The notes below the pieces were generated by a model, which had not been told where the DNA came from, did no database searches, and saw only the letters and a list, made by a program, of their open reading frames with translations. The position numbers were made by a program, and so were the translations under genes. This document shows, piece after piece, positions 11,491 to 23,708 of a DNA stretch of 64,000 nucleotides (within the stretch, counting starts at the first letter, position 1; the number at the start of each line of letters is the position of its first letter). The DNA comes from Calliphora vicina (Eukaryota > Arthropoda > Insecta > Diptera > Calliphoridae): NCBI RefSeq assembly GCF_958450345.1, contig NC_088780.1:97972226-98036225 (forward strand), written 5' to 3'.

Positions 11491-12353
11491 TAGAAAAATC
11501 TCCATCCCAGATCCACCCTTGCTTTAAACTCATGGGTAGTAATTGTTTTTTCACTACTTCCTAAATGCAATTCTACTTCTTTTTCCCTTCTTTAGAAGTT
11601 CTTTTTTCTTTTGCTGGTCTGTAGAATAAATTTACGCAAAATAAAATATGTTTTCATGTTTTATTTTTTTTAAACAAACAAAACATCACACTAATATAAA
11701 GTAATAGATAGATGAAAAAAAAAACAAGAGAAAATGGAAAAAAACAAGCTGCATTAACTTAAAGAACTCTTAAACAAGCCAATAATCATAAAAGCTAATG
11801 ACTTTGAACGTTGAAAATTGTAGCACAATACAATAGATACAAATACTATCTGAGTATATACTATATAGCCAGCCAAACACCAGAGCGGATAAACATAATG
11901 ATCAAAATGATGATGCTGTTGATGAGTGTGATGATTATGACAAAATTGAAAAGAAAAGCAGGGATGGATGGATGGTTGAATGCTGCAACAAAACAAAAAA
12001 AAAAAAAAAAAACTTGTCTTTACAACACTTGTTATTGTTATATGAACAACATGTAACTGTTATAACAAAACGACAAGCTTGATTAGTCTCTGCCATGATG
12101 CTTCAATGTTTTTTTTTGCTCATGTATCTCATGAATTCAAAGATTGTCAAGTGTCTGCATGCTGTAATTTTCCAGGGGTAAGAACAGAATTTAAAAGATA
12201 GTGTTTATATGTATTTGAATGTCTGGTTATGTGTGAAATAAGAATGCTAATAATCATTTAAATTGACACTTGCTAAAGTGCTTCTATTCCTACTTTCGTT
12301 CAGACGATATTGATGTTATTGGAAGCTTATTATCAGGTTAAGAAACAAAATAA
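11491..12353. other. AT-rich intronic sequence
   Basis: No gene is seen. The opposed ORFs at 11754-11996 and 11811-12056 overlap a GATGATG simple-sequence patch and look accidental. Confidence 0.4.
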
Positions 12354-13285
12354 TATTGGGTATAGCTTTTATTTTGAAACATTTGTACAATAGAAATTTA
12401 TTCAAAATATTGGCCTTCGTTAGCTATGACATTTTCCTATCTTTCTGGCAAAATATGGATTCCGCGGCAAAAGAACTGCTCATCTTTGAGAACCAGAACG
12501 TATCCAGTCAATATCGGATACTCTGTTCCAAAGCGAAGCGTATCCTAGAGAGAGTGTTATGTATCGATCGAAACTAATAGTAGTGGGATGGGGCAAGGTC
12601 TGGACTATAAAGCGGGTGAGGCAAAACATCCCAACCACTTCATTCTAAATACTTTCTAATACATTCTAAATAAATATATTCCATCATGTAGCCGAGCGTT
12701 ATCATGATGGAATATTACCGATTTTCGGCATTTACAGGTTCTCTGTGATGGTCTGACCAGATTTCAGCAGCTCATAATATATAGGAAACTTTTGCTACCA
12801 CCAAATACAGAAAATTACCTTAGCACCATGGATATTTGGCTTTGGTGTCGATTCGGCTGGTTGGCAGATCTCTTGTGCTTAGGGTTATCGTAAAGGATCC
12901 ATTTGAAAATGATTTTCTTTTATAGCGTTCTAGCATCATTTCGAAAATGCAAACTCGTCTTTCAAGGTCTCTCGGATTCATTTCGTAAGGTACCCAATTT
13001 TCATTGCTTTTGGATGAATCCCTTTTGCTCCCACCAACTACAGAGCATAACCTAAGCGCCATGGATATCTGGCTTTGTTGACGATTCGGCTGGTTGGCCG
13101 GACTTCACATACGATCTCTTGCGCTTAGGATTATTGTATTGGATCCATTTGAAAATGATTTTCTTTTATAACCCGCATATAAGGAGCCCGCGAAGCCAAA
13201 AAAAAAACTATAATGTTGAATAACTAAGTGAGAATAAATGACAGATATGTACCCTACAAAATGACATATAAATTATTCAAAACAA
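12354..13285 (-). mobile_element. Degenerate mariner, copy A, rearranged
   Basis: Read on the minus strand this is a broken mariner transposase. Visible pieces are NWVPYEMNPRDLERR, MLERYKRKSF, the catalytic HHDNAR box (12700-12720) and a degraded YSPDLAPS box (about 12585-12610). The right terminus ATTGGGTATAGC at 12355 matches the left terminus of copy B (ATTGGGTGTATGAC), giving the inverted-repeat ends. The other end is lost near 13285. A segment of about 245 bp that includes AAAGAAAATCATTTTCAAAT is present twice (near 12900 and 13145), with the same duplication junction as copy B. Frameshifts and stops are throughout, so it is not functional. Confidence 0.85.
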
Positions 13286-13409
13286 AAACCCCATTCAAAA
13301 GATACGCCATCTATTTGCCATATTATTTGCTAAAACGTGTCTCTTTGCAGAGAAACTGATTTCAGATCAACTCGAGGGATTTATAAGTGAAATTTTAGTT
13401 TGTCTTTAA

Positions 13410-13773
13410 CCCTCTAACCCGCAAGAGTGCCTCAAGGCATGCATTACAAAACATGAATTATCTCAAAAAGTAATTATAATTTTTTTTTTAAATTTAACTG
13501 TGACTTTACTTACAGATTTGTTAACATTTCCCTCGAAGGATGAAATACATTCTGACTTTTAGTTTTTATTCTGTCAGCTGTTTTGTGAGTGATATCATAA
13601 TTTTAGCACGTGAAATTTTGTGTAACATTTTTTTTTTTTAAATCAAAGTTTTACTAACTTTTAGTTGCCCGATCTATTAGTTCTTTTTCATTAATTTTTC
13701 AATAAAATCGTATTATAATTATATAAGTTTCTGATGGCTGTTCTGAGCTTTTTAAAGTTTGCGGGTTAGAGGG
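13410..13773 (+). mobile_element. piggyBac-like MITE, complete
   Basis: The element is flanked by TTAA on both sides (13406-13409 and 13774-13777). Its ends are CCCTCTAACCCGCAA and the inverse TTTGCGGGTTAGAGGG. Just inside the left end lies GTGCCTCAAGGCATGC, which also occurs in the related element at 59607-59827. It is 364 bp with no ORF. The TTAA duplication with CCC-starting ends is the piggyBac signature; membership is inferred because no transposase is present. Confidence 0.75.
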
Positions 13774-13777
13774 TTAA

Positions 13778-15035
13778 GAATCCCGTTGGAATCTAGCATA
13801 AAAACTGAAGGCATCAGAAAAATATTTTTTTTTTGGTCTCTAGAATTTTTGCTCAAATTCCATAGAAATTTTGCTCCACTGTAAGAAAATTTCATGAGAC
13901 AAACTAAAATTATTTCCAGCTACTAAAACAGCTCTTCAAAACTGCATTAAACTTGCAGCAAACATAAGACAGACAGATTGGCTGACTGAATGGCTGACTG
14001 TCAGTAAACATAACAATTGATAAAGAGAGTAAAAAGTAATGATTATGCGTTTTTAACGATATTAAAAGCTAATAACAGAGATTACAATGAAAATCATTGA
14101 AACGTGAGATATTAAATTTTTGGAAAAATAAAACAAACCACAAAGAAAATCAGCAATAAAACTAAAAATTGGATTATATTGAATTTATAAATAAAGTATA
14201 AAATAAATGATTATGTTATTGATCTTTGATAGGGGTGGTGGGCTAGTAATTTAAACAGACAATAACTATAATAACAAAGTTATAATTATTTTTTACACAA
14301 GACAACTAAATTTCACTTTCACTTGCATGGAAAGTTTTTTTTTTTTGTCATTTTCATTATTGAATTATTATTGCAGAAAAAAAATAAGTAAATATTTCTT
14401 TGAGTACTTTTGTCAAGTTAATAAAATATTTATTTTGAGAAGAAAAAAAAACCTTGATTTGCAGCTTGCCAGCCATTACTGCTTAACATTATGTTTAGTT
14501 GGGTAGAGGCTGCTGTCATCTTGGTAAATATGGCTTAAAGGTATAAAAGACAATTAAGAGAATGACGTTATTATTAGTTGACAGTTGTTTGGTATGGTTA
14601 CTTGTTTTTTGCCTCTGTTTTTAAGTTTTTGTATTTATAACCAGTTAAATTACAAGTCAATGATCATCTACCTTTTATGGTGGTTTTGTGTTTATAGATT
14701 TGCTGCGACCACTGGTCAAAACATTAAAAAAACACTTTCATTTTGGCGCCAATACCATAAACCAACAAAACCCGGTTGGTATTTATTGCAAAAAAAAACA
14801 CACACAAATAAATAAGAAAAACAGTTTGTTGAGAGGATTATGTTTTCCAAAGAAAATTGTTTAAAATTATTAATATTTATGCCAAAAATAAACTATAGCA
14901 AAAAGTGGAAATTTGTTTTTGAAATATTTGATTGTGTTGAAATTGTTTAAAGCAACTGAATTATTTTGTTTAATTAAAATTATACTAAAAACTTTGGCTT
15001 TTTTCTTAAAATTGTTCCTAAACATTTTCCCCCAA
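13778..15035. other. AT-rich intronic sequence
   Basis: Nothing was recognised apart from short TGACTGACTG-like simple repeats near 13980. A 76-residue ORF at 14585-14815 lacks any domain and is probably chance. Confidence 0.4.
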
Positions 15036-15303
15036 AAAAAAGTTATAAAATTATACTTTTTTTAAAAATAGATTTTATAAGAATATAAATAACTATTTTT
15101 CTTAAAATTATAATTTCGTTTTCAAAAAAGTTATAAAATTATTGAAAACATTTTTAAATTATCAAATAAAATCTTTTTGGCACAAAATTATAAAATTATA
15201 ACTTTGAGCCTTAAAAAGTTATAAAATAATTTTAGTGTTTTTTGTAGAAAAATGTTAAAAATGTTATAAAATTAGAACTTATCTTCTAAACATGTCATAA
15301 TTA

Positions 15304-16415
15304 TATTGGGTGTATGACTTAAAAATGCGGGATTTATATGTATGTCGTTTTGTAGGGTACATAGTCATTTATTCTCACTTAGTTATTGAACATTATAGTT
15401 TTTTTTTACTTCGAAAATGTCGAATTTTGTACCAACAAAGCGTCATAAGTGGGAAGTTTTGCTTTACTTCTTTAACTTGCCGCTGAAGCATACCGATTGC
15501 TCATCAAAGCAAAGTGAATGTGTTCCATCGGTTTCAACGTGCGGTTTGTTCTGTTCAGAAGAGGTGACAAAAAATTTTGAAGACCAAGAATTACTCCATG
15601 AAGATTGTTGGCAAACTCAACAAGAGCTTGATAAATCATTGGCAGCTACTGAAGCAGCAATTTCAAAAGCAGAGAAATTGGGCCGAGAGACCTTGAAAGA
15701 CGATTTTGCATGTCCGAAATGCTGCTTTAACGCTATAAAAGAAAATAAATTTTGAACCGAATCATTACTTGCGATGAAAAATGGATGCATTACGATAATC
15801 CGAAGCGTAAGAGATCGCATGTGAAGCCCGGCCAACCAGCCGAGTAGACAGCAAAGCCAAATATCCATTTCGCTAAGGTAATGCTCTCTATTTGGTGAGA
15901 ACAAAAGGTATTCATCCAAAAGCAGGGAAATTGGATACCTTGCGAAATGAAGCCGAGAGACCTTGAAAGACCATTTTGTATTTCCGAAATTATGCTTGAA
16001 CGCTATAAAAGAAAATCATTTTCAAATCGATCCTTTACGATAACCCGAAGCGTAAGAGATCTTATGTGAAGTCCGGCTCCAAAACATCGTCCTATCTGGC
16101 CTATTATGAAGGGTCCTATCTGACCAGAACATCACATGGAACCTGTACCGGTCGCAAATGGTTCTGAAGCGAGAATTTGACGAAATGAAGTGGTTGGGAA
16201 GTTTTGCCTCACTCGCTTTAAAGCCCAGACCGTTTCGATCGATGTAGAACGCTCTCTCTGGGATACGGCTCAGTTTGGAACAGATTATCCGAAATTGACT
16301 TGATTCGATCTTGGCCTCAAAAGATGAGCAGTTCCTTTGCCTTGGAATCCATATTTTGTCAGAAAGATAGGAAGAGGTCATAGCTAACTAACAAAGGGTT
16401 TCAAAATAAAAGCTA
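15304..16415 (+). mobile_element. Degenerate mariner, copy B, inserted in a satellite
   Basis: The left terminus reads ATTGGGTGTATGACTTAAAA. The right end stops at CAAAATAAAAGCTA, losing the last bases seen in copy A. Transposase remnants run from an N-terminal ORF at 15417 through a TGDEKW-type stretch to the far C-terminal part. A 270-bp segment is duplicated in tandem: the CCGAGAGACCTTGAAAGAC block is at 15683 and again at 15953. The middle of the gene, including the HDN box, is deleted. Confidence 0.85.
15417..15755 (+). pseudogene. mariner transposase N-terminal fragment
   Basis: The 112-residue open frame starts MSNFVPTKRHKWEVLLYFF and carries EDQELLHEDCWQTQQELDKS and LAATEAAISKAEKLG. 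These correspond to the two helix-turn-helix regions of mauritiana/irritans-type mariner transposases. Functional family members are about 340-350 residues. Here the frame leaves the family alignment after about residue 90 and ends at 112. The start fits the family start and lies about 110 bp inside the terminal repeat. It cannot encode an active enzyme. Confidence 0.75.
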
Positions 16416-16805
16416 AAAATTTTAAGTTTTTTTATTGAAAAAGTTTAGTAAAAAGTTATAAAATTGTAACTTTTGTACAATTTTTTCTATAAAGTTTTTT
16501 AACAAAAGAATAACTTTTTTTCAGAAAGTTTTAAAATTTGAAAATTTTCCTGGAAATAAAAAAGTTATAACTTTTGTTCTAAAAAAGTTATAAAATTATA
16601 ACTTTTTTAAAAAGTTATAAAACTATAACTTTCCTTCTACAAAAGTTATAAAATTATAACTTTTATTCTGAAAAAGTTATAAAATTATAACTTTTATTCT
16701 AAAAAAGTTATAAAATTATAAATTTTCCTCTACAAAAGTTATAAAATTATAACTTTTGTTCTAAAAGAGTTATAAAATTATAACTTTTCTTTAAAAAACA
16801 GTAAT

Positions 16806-18269
16806 AAATTAAAATTTTTTTTTAAATTATTGAATTTTTTCTTGAAAAAAATTAAAACGCATCCGCTTTAAATTGATTGATTGCTTCAATTACTCATTTT
16901 TAAGTGTGTGAAACATAAATAATTATTTTTGAAAATATGTGAAAAACTCTCAAGACATCTTGTATTTAATTAGGCTGCAACAGAACTCGCTACAGATTAA
17001 ACTTGAACCTTAAAGTCAAGTGCTAAAATGCTGAGCAGGGGAATTTTAAAATGCCAAACAAACATTTATTTAAAATAAATTAATGGATTTCAAATAAACA
17101 GACAAAGAAGGGCAAGTAAGTAACTTAACTCAAATTCTCTCTCAAGCATTTAAATTGTCAAATGCTGTTTTTTAACTCTGCCAAAATAATTGCCACAATT
17201 AAATTAATGATTAAGAAGGCTTCAAAAAAATATCATGGTGTTAAAGTTTAGAAACTTTTTTAAAAGAACTGAATGAAATAATTTTCTGAAATTTTTTAAC
17301 AAAAAAAAAATGCATAAGAAGCGGCATTTTGGTGAGAAGAAAAGTTAGCCAAATATCACATAAAAATCAAATTAATTTTTATGATGACTCAGAAAGGAGT
17401 CAGTCAGTTAGTTTTAAAAATGTATTTTTATTTTATTGCACAAAATAAGTTAAAAAAAAATAAAAATTAAATTTAAAAAAAAAGTACTTAAAGTATAAAA
17501 ATATCGTCATCATCATCATTTGGTAGTCATAAAAATTGCAGTCATTATTTTGAGTTGATTTGGTGTCGGTTTGAGGTTTGTGAGCAAAAGAAGAAGAAGT
17601 TGTGCGAGCATCATTAAAGTCATTTTTAGTGCACATTTTTTCGGTTAAATTAATGTGCTGTAGAACCGCCGCCATGCAACCAAACCAAACCAACCAACCC
17701 TCTTTACCAAAATTATTCTCAGCCTTTTATAATGACCGTCGTCGTCTTTGCGTTTGTTTGCCTGACTGACTGACTGCCAGCCTGCCTGAGACTTCATGTG
17801 GATGCCCTGCCCTGCCTGTGTGTTTTTGCAGCAACCAACATCATCATCATCACATCATTTTGTTTGCCAAAATAAAAATTAATTGCACTAAAAAACTTGA
17901 AACACAAACACGAATGTGGAGTTCAACTAAAAAAAAAATTAAGAAAAAACTGAAAAATTTCTTTTATAAAGTGTTTTTCTTTGGCCTTTGACGACGACTG
18001 CTGACTGGTTTATTTTTGCAAAATAAATAATTTCCGTTTCAAATTAAAATTTTCGTTATTTTTAAAAAAAAAAAATATAAATGAAAGAATACAAATAATT
18101 AAATTGAAAACTTACAAGTCATATAGGAAATATTGTCTTAAATTTAAATTAATTGTTGAATTTGTTGAAAAAAAAAACATTGACCCAGACCTACACAAAT
18201 TCTAAAAAAGATTTTAGTAAAAATTTTGAAATATTTTCACCAAAAAAAATAAAATTTTAAATCTTTTTA
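16806..18269. other. AT-rich intronic sequence
   Basis: No gene is seen. There is a (CTGA)n patch with GCCTGCC repeats at 17750-17820 and an ATCATCATC patch near 17510. The minus-strand ORF at 17433-17693 spans these simple repeats and is not convincing. Confidence 0.4.
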
Positions 18270-18612
18270 AATGAATTGAATCGTTTATTTCGAAAACCAA
18301 ATAAACAACAAATTATTGATTTTGAGTAAATCAAAGAAAAATTCCCATTAAACTCACATTATTGAGACCTACAATATTTATGAACAAAAATAGATTAGGC
18401 TCTAGTATTACATAGTATAAAATAAATAACTTGACTTCTTTCTGCACTGAACAAGAATTTCTCGGCTTTGCTTCACCATTATAGGGGAGCAGTATTTAAT
18501 TTTATTTAAATTAAACAATGCATTTACCTTTACAAAACAGCAATCATCCAATAGCTCAATTTTGGATTTTATGTTGCTTAACTGGTTTTTGAAATAAACG
18601 ATTCAATTAAGG
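18270..18612. mobile_element. Inverted-repeat element, probable MITE
   Basis: The left end ATTGAATCGTTTATTTCGAA and the right end GAAATAAACGATTCAATTAA are inverse over about 25 bp and enclose about 290 bp of non-coding sequence. No second copy was found in the window. Confidence 0.6.
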
Positions 18613-19284
18613 AAAACAATTGAAAAAATGACAAGTAGAGCCCAATTATAATAAGTTTTATTGTAGATTTTTATTTAAAATTGCATTTAGTTTTTTTTTT
18701 ATTTCTGCAGACAAAGTCAACTTCATTTAAATTTATATAAAAACAACACCCAACATTCAACAATGTTTCTGTTTTTTTTATTATTTTTTTAAAATATTTT
18801 TTTTGCTGTTGTTATACAATAGTGTCAGACATTATTAGTCTGTCTATGGTTGGGTCATAATATATTGTCATGTACATGTATTTTCATATGTTTCTACATA
18901 TTATTTGATGTTATAGTATTTTTTTTATGATTATTTCAGTTGCACTCTGGTCTATAGAGTTCTGTGCTGTTCTGGTAACGCTTGAGGGCAGATTGCAAAT
19001 AAATGCAATTTTACTAAAAACATATCACAAAAAAAACAATATAATAACAGCAATATAAAAACAAAATAGAGAGTGTTCTTAATGTCTGGGTTGAACAAAC
19101 AATTTGTCTGGCCATTAGTTACAATAATTTGTTGGAATAATAGAGAAATTATCTATCTATAGTTGTGGAAATAGGGAGAAATAATAAAACATAAGTAAAA
19201 CCAAACAAACATGAACTTTAAATTATTTAAGTAATTGCTAATTTAAATTTAAGACAAAAACTTTTGAAAGATATTGAAAATTAA
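18613..19284. other. AT-rich intronic sequence
   Basis: No gene or repeat was recognised. There are short T-rich tracts and chance hairpins only. Confidence 0.4.
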
Positions 19285-20575
19285 ATAACTTTATAGAAAA
19301 GTTATAATTTTATAACTATTTTGGATATTACAATATAATTTTATAACTTTTAAGAGAAAGTTATAATTTTATAACATTATAGAAAAGTTATAATTTTATA
19401 ACTTTTTAGAAAAGTTATAATTTTATAACTTTTTAGAAATGTTTAGAACTTTTTAAAAACTTTATAATTTTATAACTTTTTAGAAAAGTTATAATTTTAT
19501 AACTTTTTAAAAATGTTATAATTTTATAACTTTTTAAAAATGTTATAATTATAATTTTATAACTTTTTAGAAAAGTTATAATTTTATAACTTTTTAGAAA
19601 AGTTAAGAACTTTTTAAAAACTTTATAATTTTCTAAAATGTTATAATTATAATTTTATAACTTTTTAGAAAAGTATAGAACTTTTTAAAAACTTTATAAT
19701 TTTCTAAAAAGTTATAATTTCATAACCATTTTGGATATTGCAATATAATTTTATAACTCTTAGGAAAAAGTTATAATTTTATAACTTTTTAGAAAAGTTG
19801 TAATTTTATAACTTTTTAGAAAAGTTATAATTTTATAACTTTTTAGAAAAGTTATAATTTTATAACTTTTTAGAAGTTATAATTTTATAACTTTTTAGAA
19901 AAGTTATAATTTTATAAGTTTTTAAAAATGTTATAATTATAATTTTATAACTTTTTAGAAAAGTTTAGAACTTTTTTAAAAACTTTATAATTTTCTAAAA
20001 AGTTATAATTTCATAACCATTTTGGATATTGCAATACAATTTTATAACTCTTAGGAAAAAGTTATAATTTTATAACTTTTTAGAAAAGTTGTAATTTTAT
20101 AACTTTTTAGAAAAGTTATAATTTTATAACTTTTTAGTAGTTATAATTTTATAACTTTTTAGAAGTTATAATTTTATAACTTTTTAAAAATGTTATAATT
20201 ATAATTTTATAACTTTTTAGAAAAGTTATAATTTTATAACTTTTTAGAAAAGTTTAGAACTTTTTAAATACTTTATAATTTTCTAAAAAGTTATAATTTC
20301 ATAAACATTTTGGATATTGCAATATAATTTTATAACTTTTAGGAAAAAGTTATAATTTTATAACTTTTTAGAAATGTTATAATTTTATGACTTTTTTAGA
20401 AAAGTTATAATAACTATTTTGGATATAACAATATAATTTTATAAATTTAAGGAAAGTTATAATTTTATAACTTTTTAGAAAAGTTATAATTTTATAACAT
20501 TTCGATACATGCAAACACTTTGAAAAAGTTTTTGTCACATTTTTGAAAAGTTATAATTTTATAACTATTAAGAAA
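19285..20575. repeat. GTTATAATTTTATAAC palindromic satellite, main block
   Basis: Dozens of units of about 27 bp contain GTTATAATTTTATAAC, a palindrome with 7-bp arms and a TT centre. It usually extends to 11-bp arms with AAAA and TTTT, and units are separated by TAG. A marker segment TTTTGGATATTGCAAT recurs at about 19728, 20020 and 20308. This shows a higher-order period of about 290 bp on top of the 27-bp unit. There is no ORF of interest. Confidence 0.9.
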
Positions 20576-22276
20576 AGCTTTAAAATTTAAAAAAATGGCT
20601 GTAATCATAACACAACCATATTTTTTCTCTGTGTATGGAATCATTTCTATATAAACTTTATCAATATCCTTTAAAACATAAGTAAATCATAAAAACCTTA
20701 CTTTACTTTCAATAAAACCGAACAAGAAACAAGACTGAGTAAAAGAAGTCCATAAATATAATAATTTAATTAAAATAACAATTTGGCACCCCTGTGAACA
20801 ATTTTCGATTTTATTCGCAAAACAAAAGCAACATAAATAAATAAATATACAATGTATTTTAAACATAAAAAAACCCAGTAGTATTAAATATAAAATTCTG
20901 TATAGAAAAATGCAATTTTTCAAAAAATATCCTGGAAAAACTCATACAAATCAAAAAAAAACCCAGGATAAAGTAAAAGTAAATACATATACATTTACAC
21001 AATGCAACAATGTTTGTTTGCCACAAACACACATACAATTTTGTAGAAGAGTAAAAAAATATGATGAAGTTTACATGTTTTCATCTACATAGTAGTACAT
21101 TGTATGGTTTATTTTACAACTTGGCAACAATAATTCTGAACAGAAAAAAAATATAGTATATAGGAAAAGAGCGAGCAACAAAAAAATATGGTATATGAAA
21201 TACAGACATTCAAAACGTCAGAACAGCAGAGTCAGCAGCAGGCAACACACAGAAATATTGATTGCAAACAATTTTTTTCATTGCATTGCCTTGCAACCAA
21301 ACCAAGGCTAACAGACAATGAGTGAAGCAGGCAGGCAGGCAACATACAATGCAGATACTACTCGCTATAGTTGTGTTGTTAAACTCCTCTTGTGTTGCTT
21401 TTGTGAGGCAGCAGAAAAAAAGATTAAAATAATATAAAAAGCCTAAAATAAAGCACCAGGAGTTAGAGCAGAAAAAAAATTCAAATGAAAAAGAAAACAG
21501 GCAAAAAAAAATTTTTGTTGAACAAAATCCAGCTAGTTGAAAAATTTATATGTGGAAAGCAGGAGTATAAAATGTTGAATTGATAAGTAACAAAAAAATA
21601 TTGTAATTTGAAAAAAATTCTAATTTTATAATTTTTATAAAAAAAAATTGTATGTATTTTTATAACTAAATATTACTTTGATGAAAAGAATTATTATTTA
21701 AAATTAGAATTTTATATTTTATAACAAAAATATAATTTTATATTTTTTTTTTTGGATTTTTTTTTAGAAATTGTTATAATTTTTGTAACTTTTTTCTAAA
21801 GTTATCATTTTATAACTTTTTTCAAAAAAGTAATAATTTTATAACTTTTTTAAAAAAAGTTATAATTTTATAACTTTTTAGAATTTTATGATTATACTGT
21901 TTTTTAGTAATAATGTGTAACCAATTATGGCCAACTATAGACTAGTAATAAAAAGATAAAGTTTTATTTTTTACCTAGAAATTTATAAATAAATTTTATA
22001 ATTTTTAAAAAAATTTATAATATTATAACTTTTTATAACAAAGGTTATACTTTTTAGAATAAGATAGTTTTATATAGTTTTATAACTTTTTACACAAAAT
22101 ATTATAATTTTATAATCTCTGCAAGGTGCGATTATACCGATTCAAAACGACTAAAAGGTAACGGTAATGCTTTATTATTTGCTGTAAATTCGGTAACGTT
22201 TGACTTCAAAATTAAAAAACTTTACAAAAAAATATAAATAAGTTGACAAATTAACATTACAAATTTATATTACATA
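20576..22276. other. AT-rich intronic sequence with scattered satellite units
   Basis: Isolated GTTATAATTTTATAAC-type units occur at about 21770-21890 and decayed ones to 22110. The rest is A-rich with GCAGGCAGGC near 21330. No gene is supported; the two overlapping 60-80 residue ORFs at 20687-21092 are A/T-driven. Confidence 0.4.
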
Positions 22277-22383
22277 GGGCCATTATTACAACTTGCCGTT
22301 ATAGTTAAAGTTACCTTTAAGGGTACCTTTTTCTATTGCTTAAAGTTACCTTTAACTATAACGGCAAGTTGTAATAATGGCCC
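22277..22383. mobile_element. TA-flanked hairpin MITE
   Basis: The 107-bp element consists almost wholly of two arms of about 45 bp. Outer ends are GGGCCATTATTACAACTTGC and the exact inverse. The inner arm contains GTTATAGTTAAAGTTACC. It is flanked by TA on both sides, which fits a TA target duplication. The transcript would fold into a long near-perfect stem with a loop of about 10 nt. Confidence 0.85.
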
Positions 22384-23039
22384 TAACAATGTAAATTCTC
22401 TATATTTCAATAAAATCAATTATTGAAATCAAAAATTTGTATTTTCGTAATTTAAAATTATTTATATATTACCCAGCGTTTTCTACTACGCTAAAAAATC
22501 TTAATTAATAGAGGGGTTTTATAAAAAAAACATTTTTATACTATATTTATGTATAAAAAGTACCAAAAAGAGGGATGAATTTAACCCCTTACACGTTCAA
22601 ATTTCTAAAAAGTGACAAAATCCATTTTAATTTTTTGTTAGAAGGACTATAATTCCATTTAAATTAAATTTCCTGGATATGGGATAGAAAAAAGTACTAA
22701 AACTTGGGTTTCGCCAGTTTTATCCCCTTAAAAGTACAAAAATCAAAAAGTACCACACACCTGTCCATTTGTTTTTTGCATAAATTTAGATTAAGTTCGA
22801 CTTTTAGTGGTAGCTTTATTAGTTCCAGAGATATAGAGATGCCGATTTTACCCATTTTCATCCCCTTAAAATTCTAATTTCCAAAAATACTTTCCTAGTG
22901 GATCTACACATCGTGTGAGGTACCTACATACAAAATTTCAAGACATAAAAATTTTTAAATGTTCAAATTTGGGAAAAATTTTTGTGTGGGAAAATTGGCT
23001 TTACGATTTTTTTTTTTTTTTTAAAAAAATGTAATATTT
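22384..23039. other. AT-rich sequence with a probable old repeat at 22480-22960
   Basis: Phrases such as CCAGAGATATAGAGATG, TTTTATCCCCTTAAAAGTAC and TTTTCATCCCCTTAAAATTC give the impression of a dispersed repeat with internal TTT-ATCCCCTTAAAA direct repeats. No ends or coding remnants are visible, so it is not classified. Confidence 0.35.
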
Positions 23040-23660
23040 CTTCATAGTTTTAATTTTATTGTTTTTATGTTTCTCTAAGAGTTACTATTTTATAACTTTT
23101 TAGAATTTTATAACCTTTTAGATAAAAGTTATAAATTTATAACTTTTTACAAAAAAAAATTATAATTTCTTAGAAAACAAATGATTTTATTATATTTTAG
23201 AAAAATTCTAAATTTTTATAACTTTTTCGAAAAAAAAATATAATTTTAAAACTTTGAATTTAAATATTCAGTTCTATAAATTTTACAAATTTTTTAGAAA
23301 ATTTCACATTCTAAAAACTTACAATTTTATAAAAAACGTTTATACCATTCCTACAAAATATGATTTTTGGAACTTATAGAAAAATTCAAAAGTTTTACAA
23401 CATTTTCGAAAAAAAATATTTTTTATAACTTTAAAAAAAAATAACGTTTATAATTTAGAACAGAAAAAATTATAATTTTATAACATTTTAAAATTTTTTT
23501 TTTCAGACATTTTTACAAATCTTTTAAGTTTACAACTTTTTCAACAAAAAATTTAAATTTTTATATTTTTTTACAGAATTTTATAACTTTTTGAGAGAAA
23601 ATTTTCGAAAATGTTATAAAATTATAACTTTTTGAGAAAAAAGTTATAATTTTAGAATTT
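23040..23660. repeat. Decayed GTTATAATTTTATAAC satellite units
   Basis: Imperfect units (GTTATAAATTTATAAC near 23118, TTATAAAATTATAACTTTT near 23608) are spread through the stretch with T-rich spacers. It appears to be an eroded extension of the block at 19285-20575. Confidence 0.6.
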
Positions 23661-23708
23661 TTTTTCTAAAACATCTTTGTAAACTGAAAATTATGTTGAA
23701 ATATTCCA

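Larger units (their letters stand above)
15036..16805. repeat. GTTATAAAATTATAAC palindromic satellite, block 1, split by a mariner
   Basis: Units with 7-bp arms GTTATAA and TTATAAC around a 2-bp centre, usually extended by AAAA and TTTT, repeat on both sides of the mariner at 15304-16415. The left part (15036-15303) is decayed. The right part (16425-16800) keeps units about 30 bp apart separated by TTATTCT or TCTACA spacers. The same palindrome with the complementary centre makes the block at 19285-20575. Confidence 0.8.

Noticed and set aside
12356..12577. 73-residue plus-strand ORF as a gene
   Set aside because: It is the antisense of mariner copy A's C-terminal region.
15617..16381. Minus-strand ORFs over mariner copy B
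   Set aside because: They are antisense frames of the mariner remnant.
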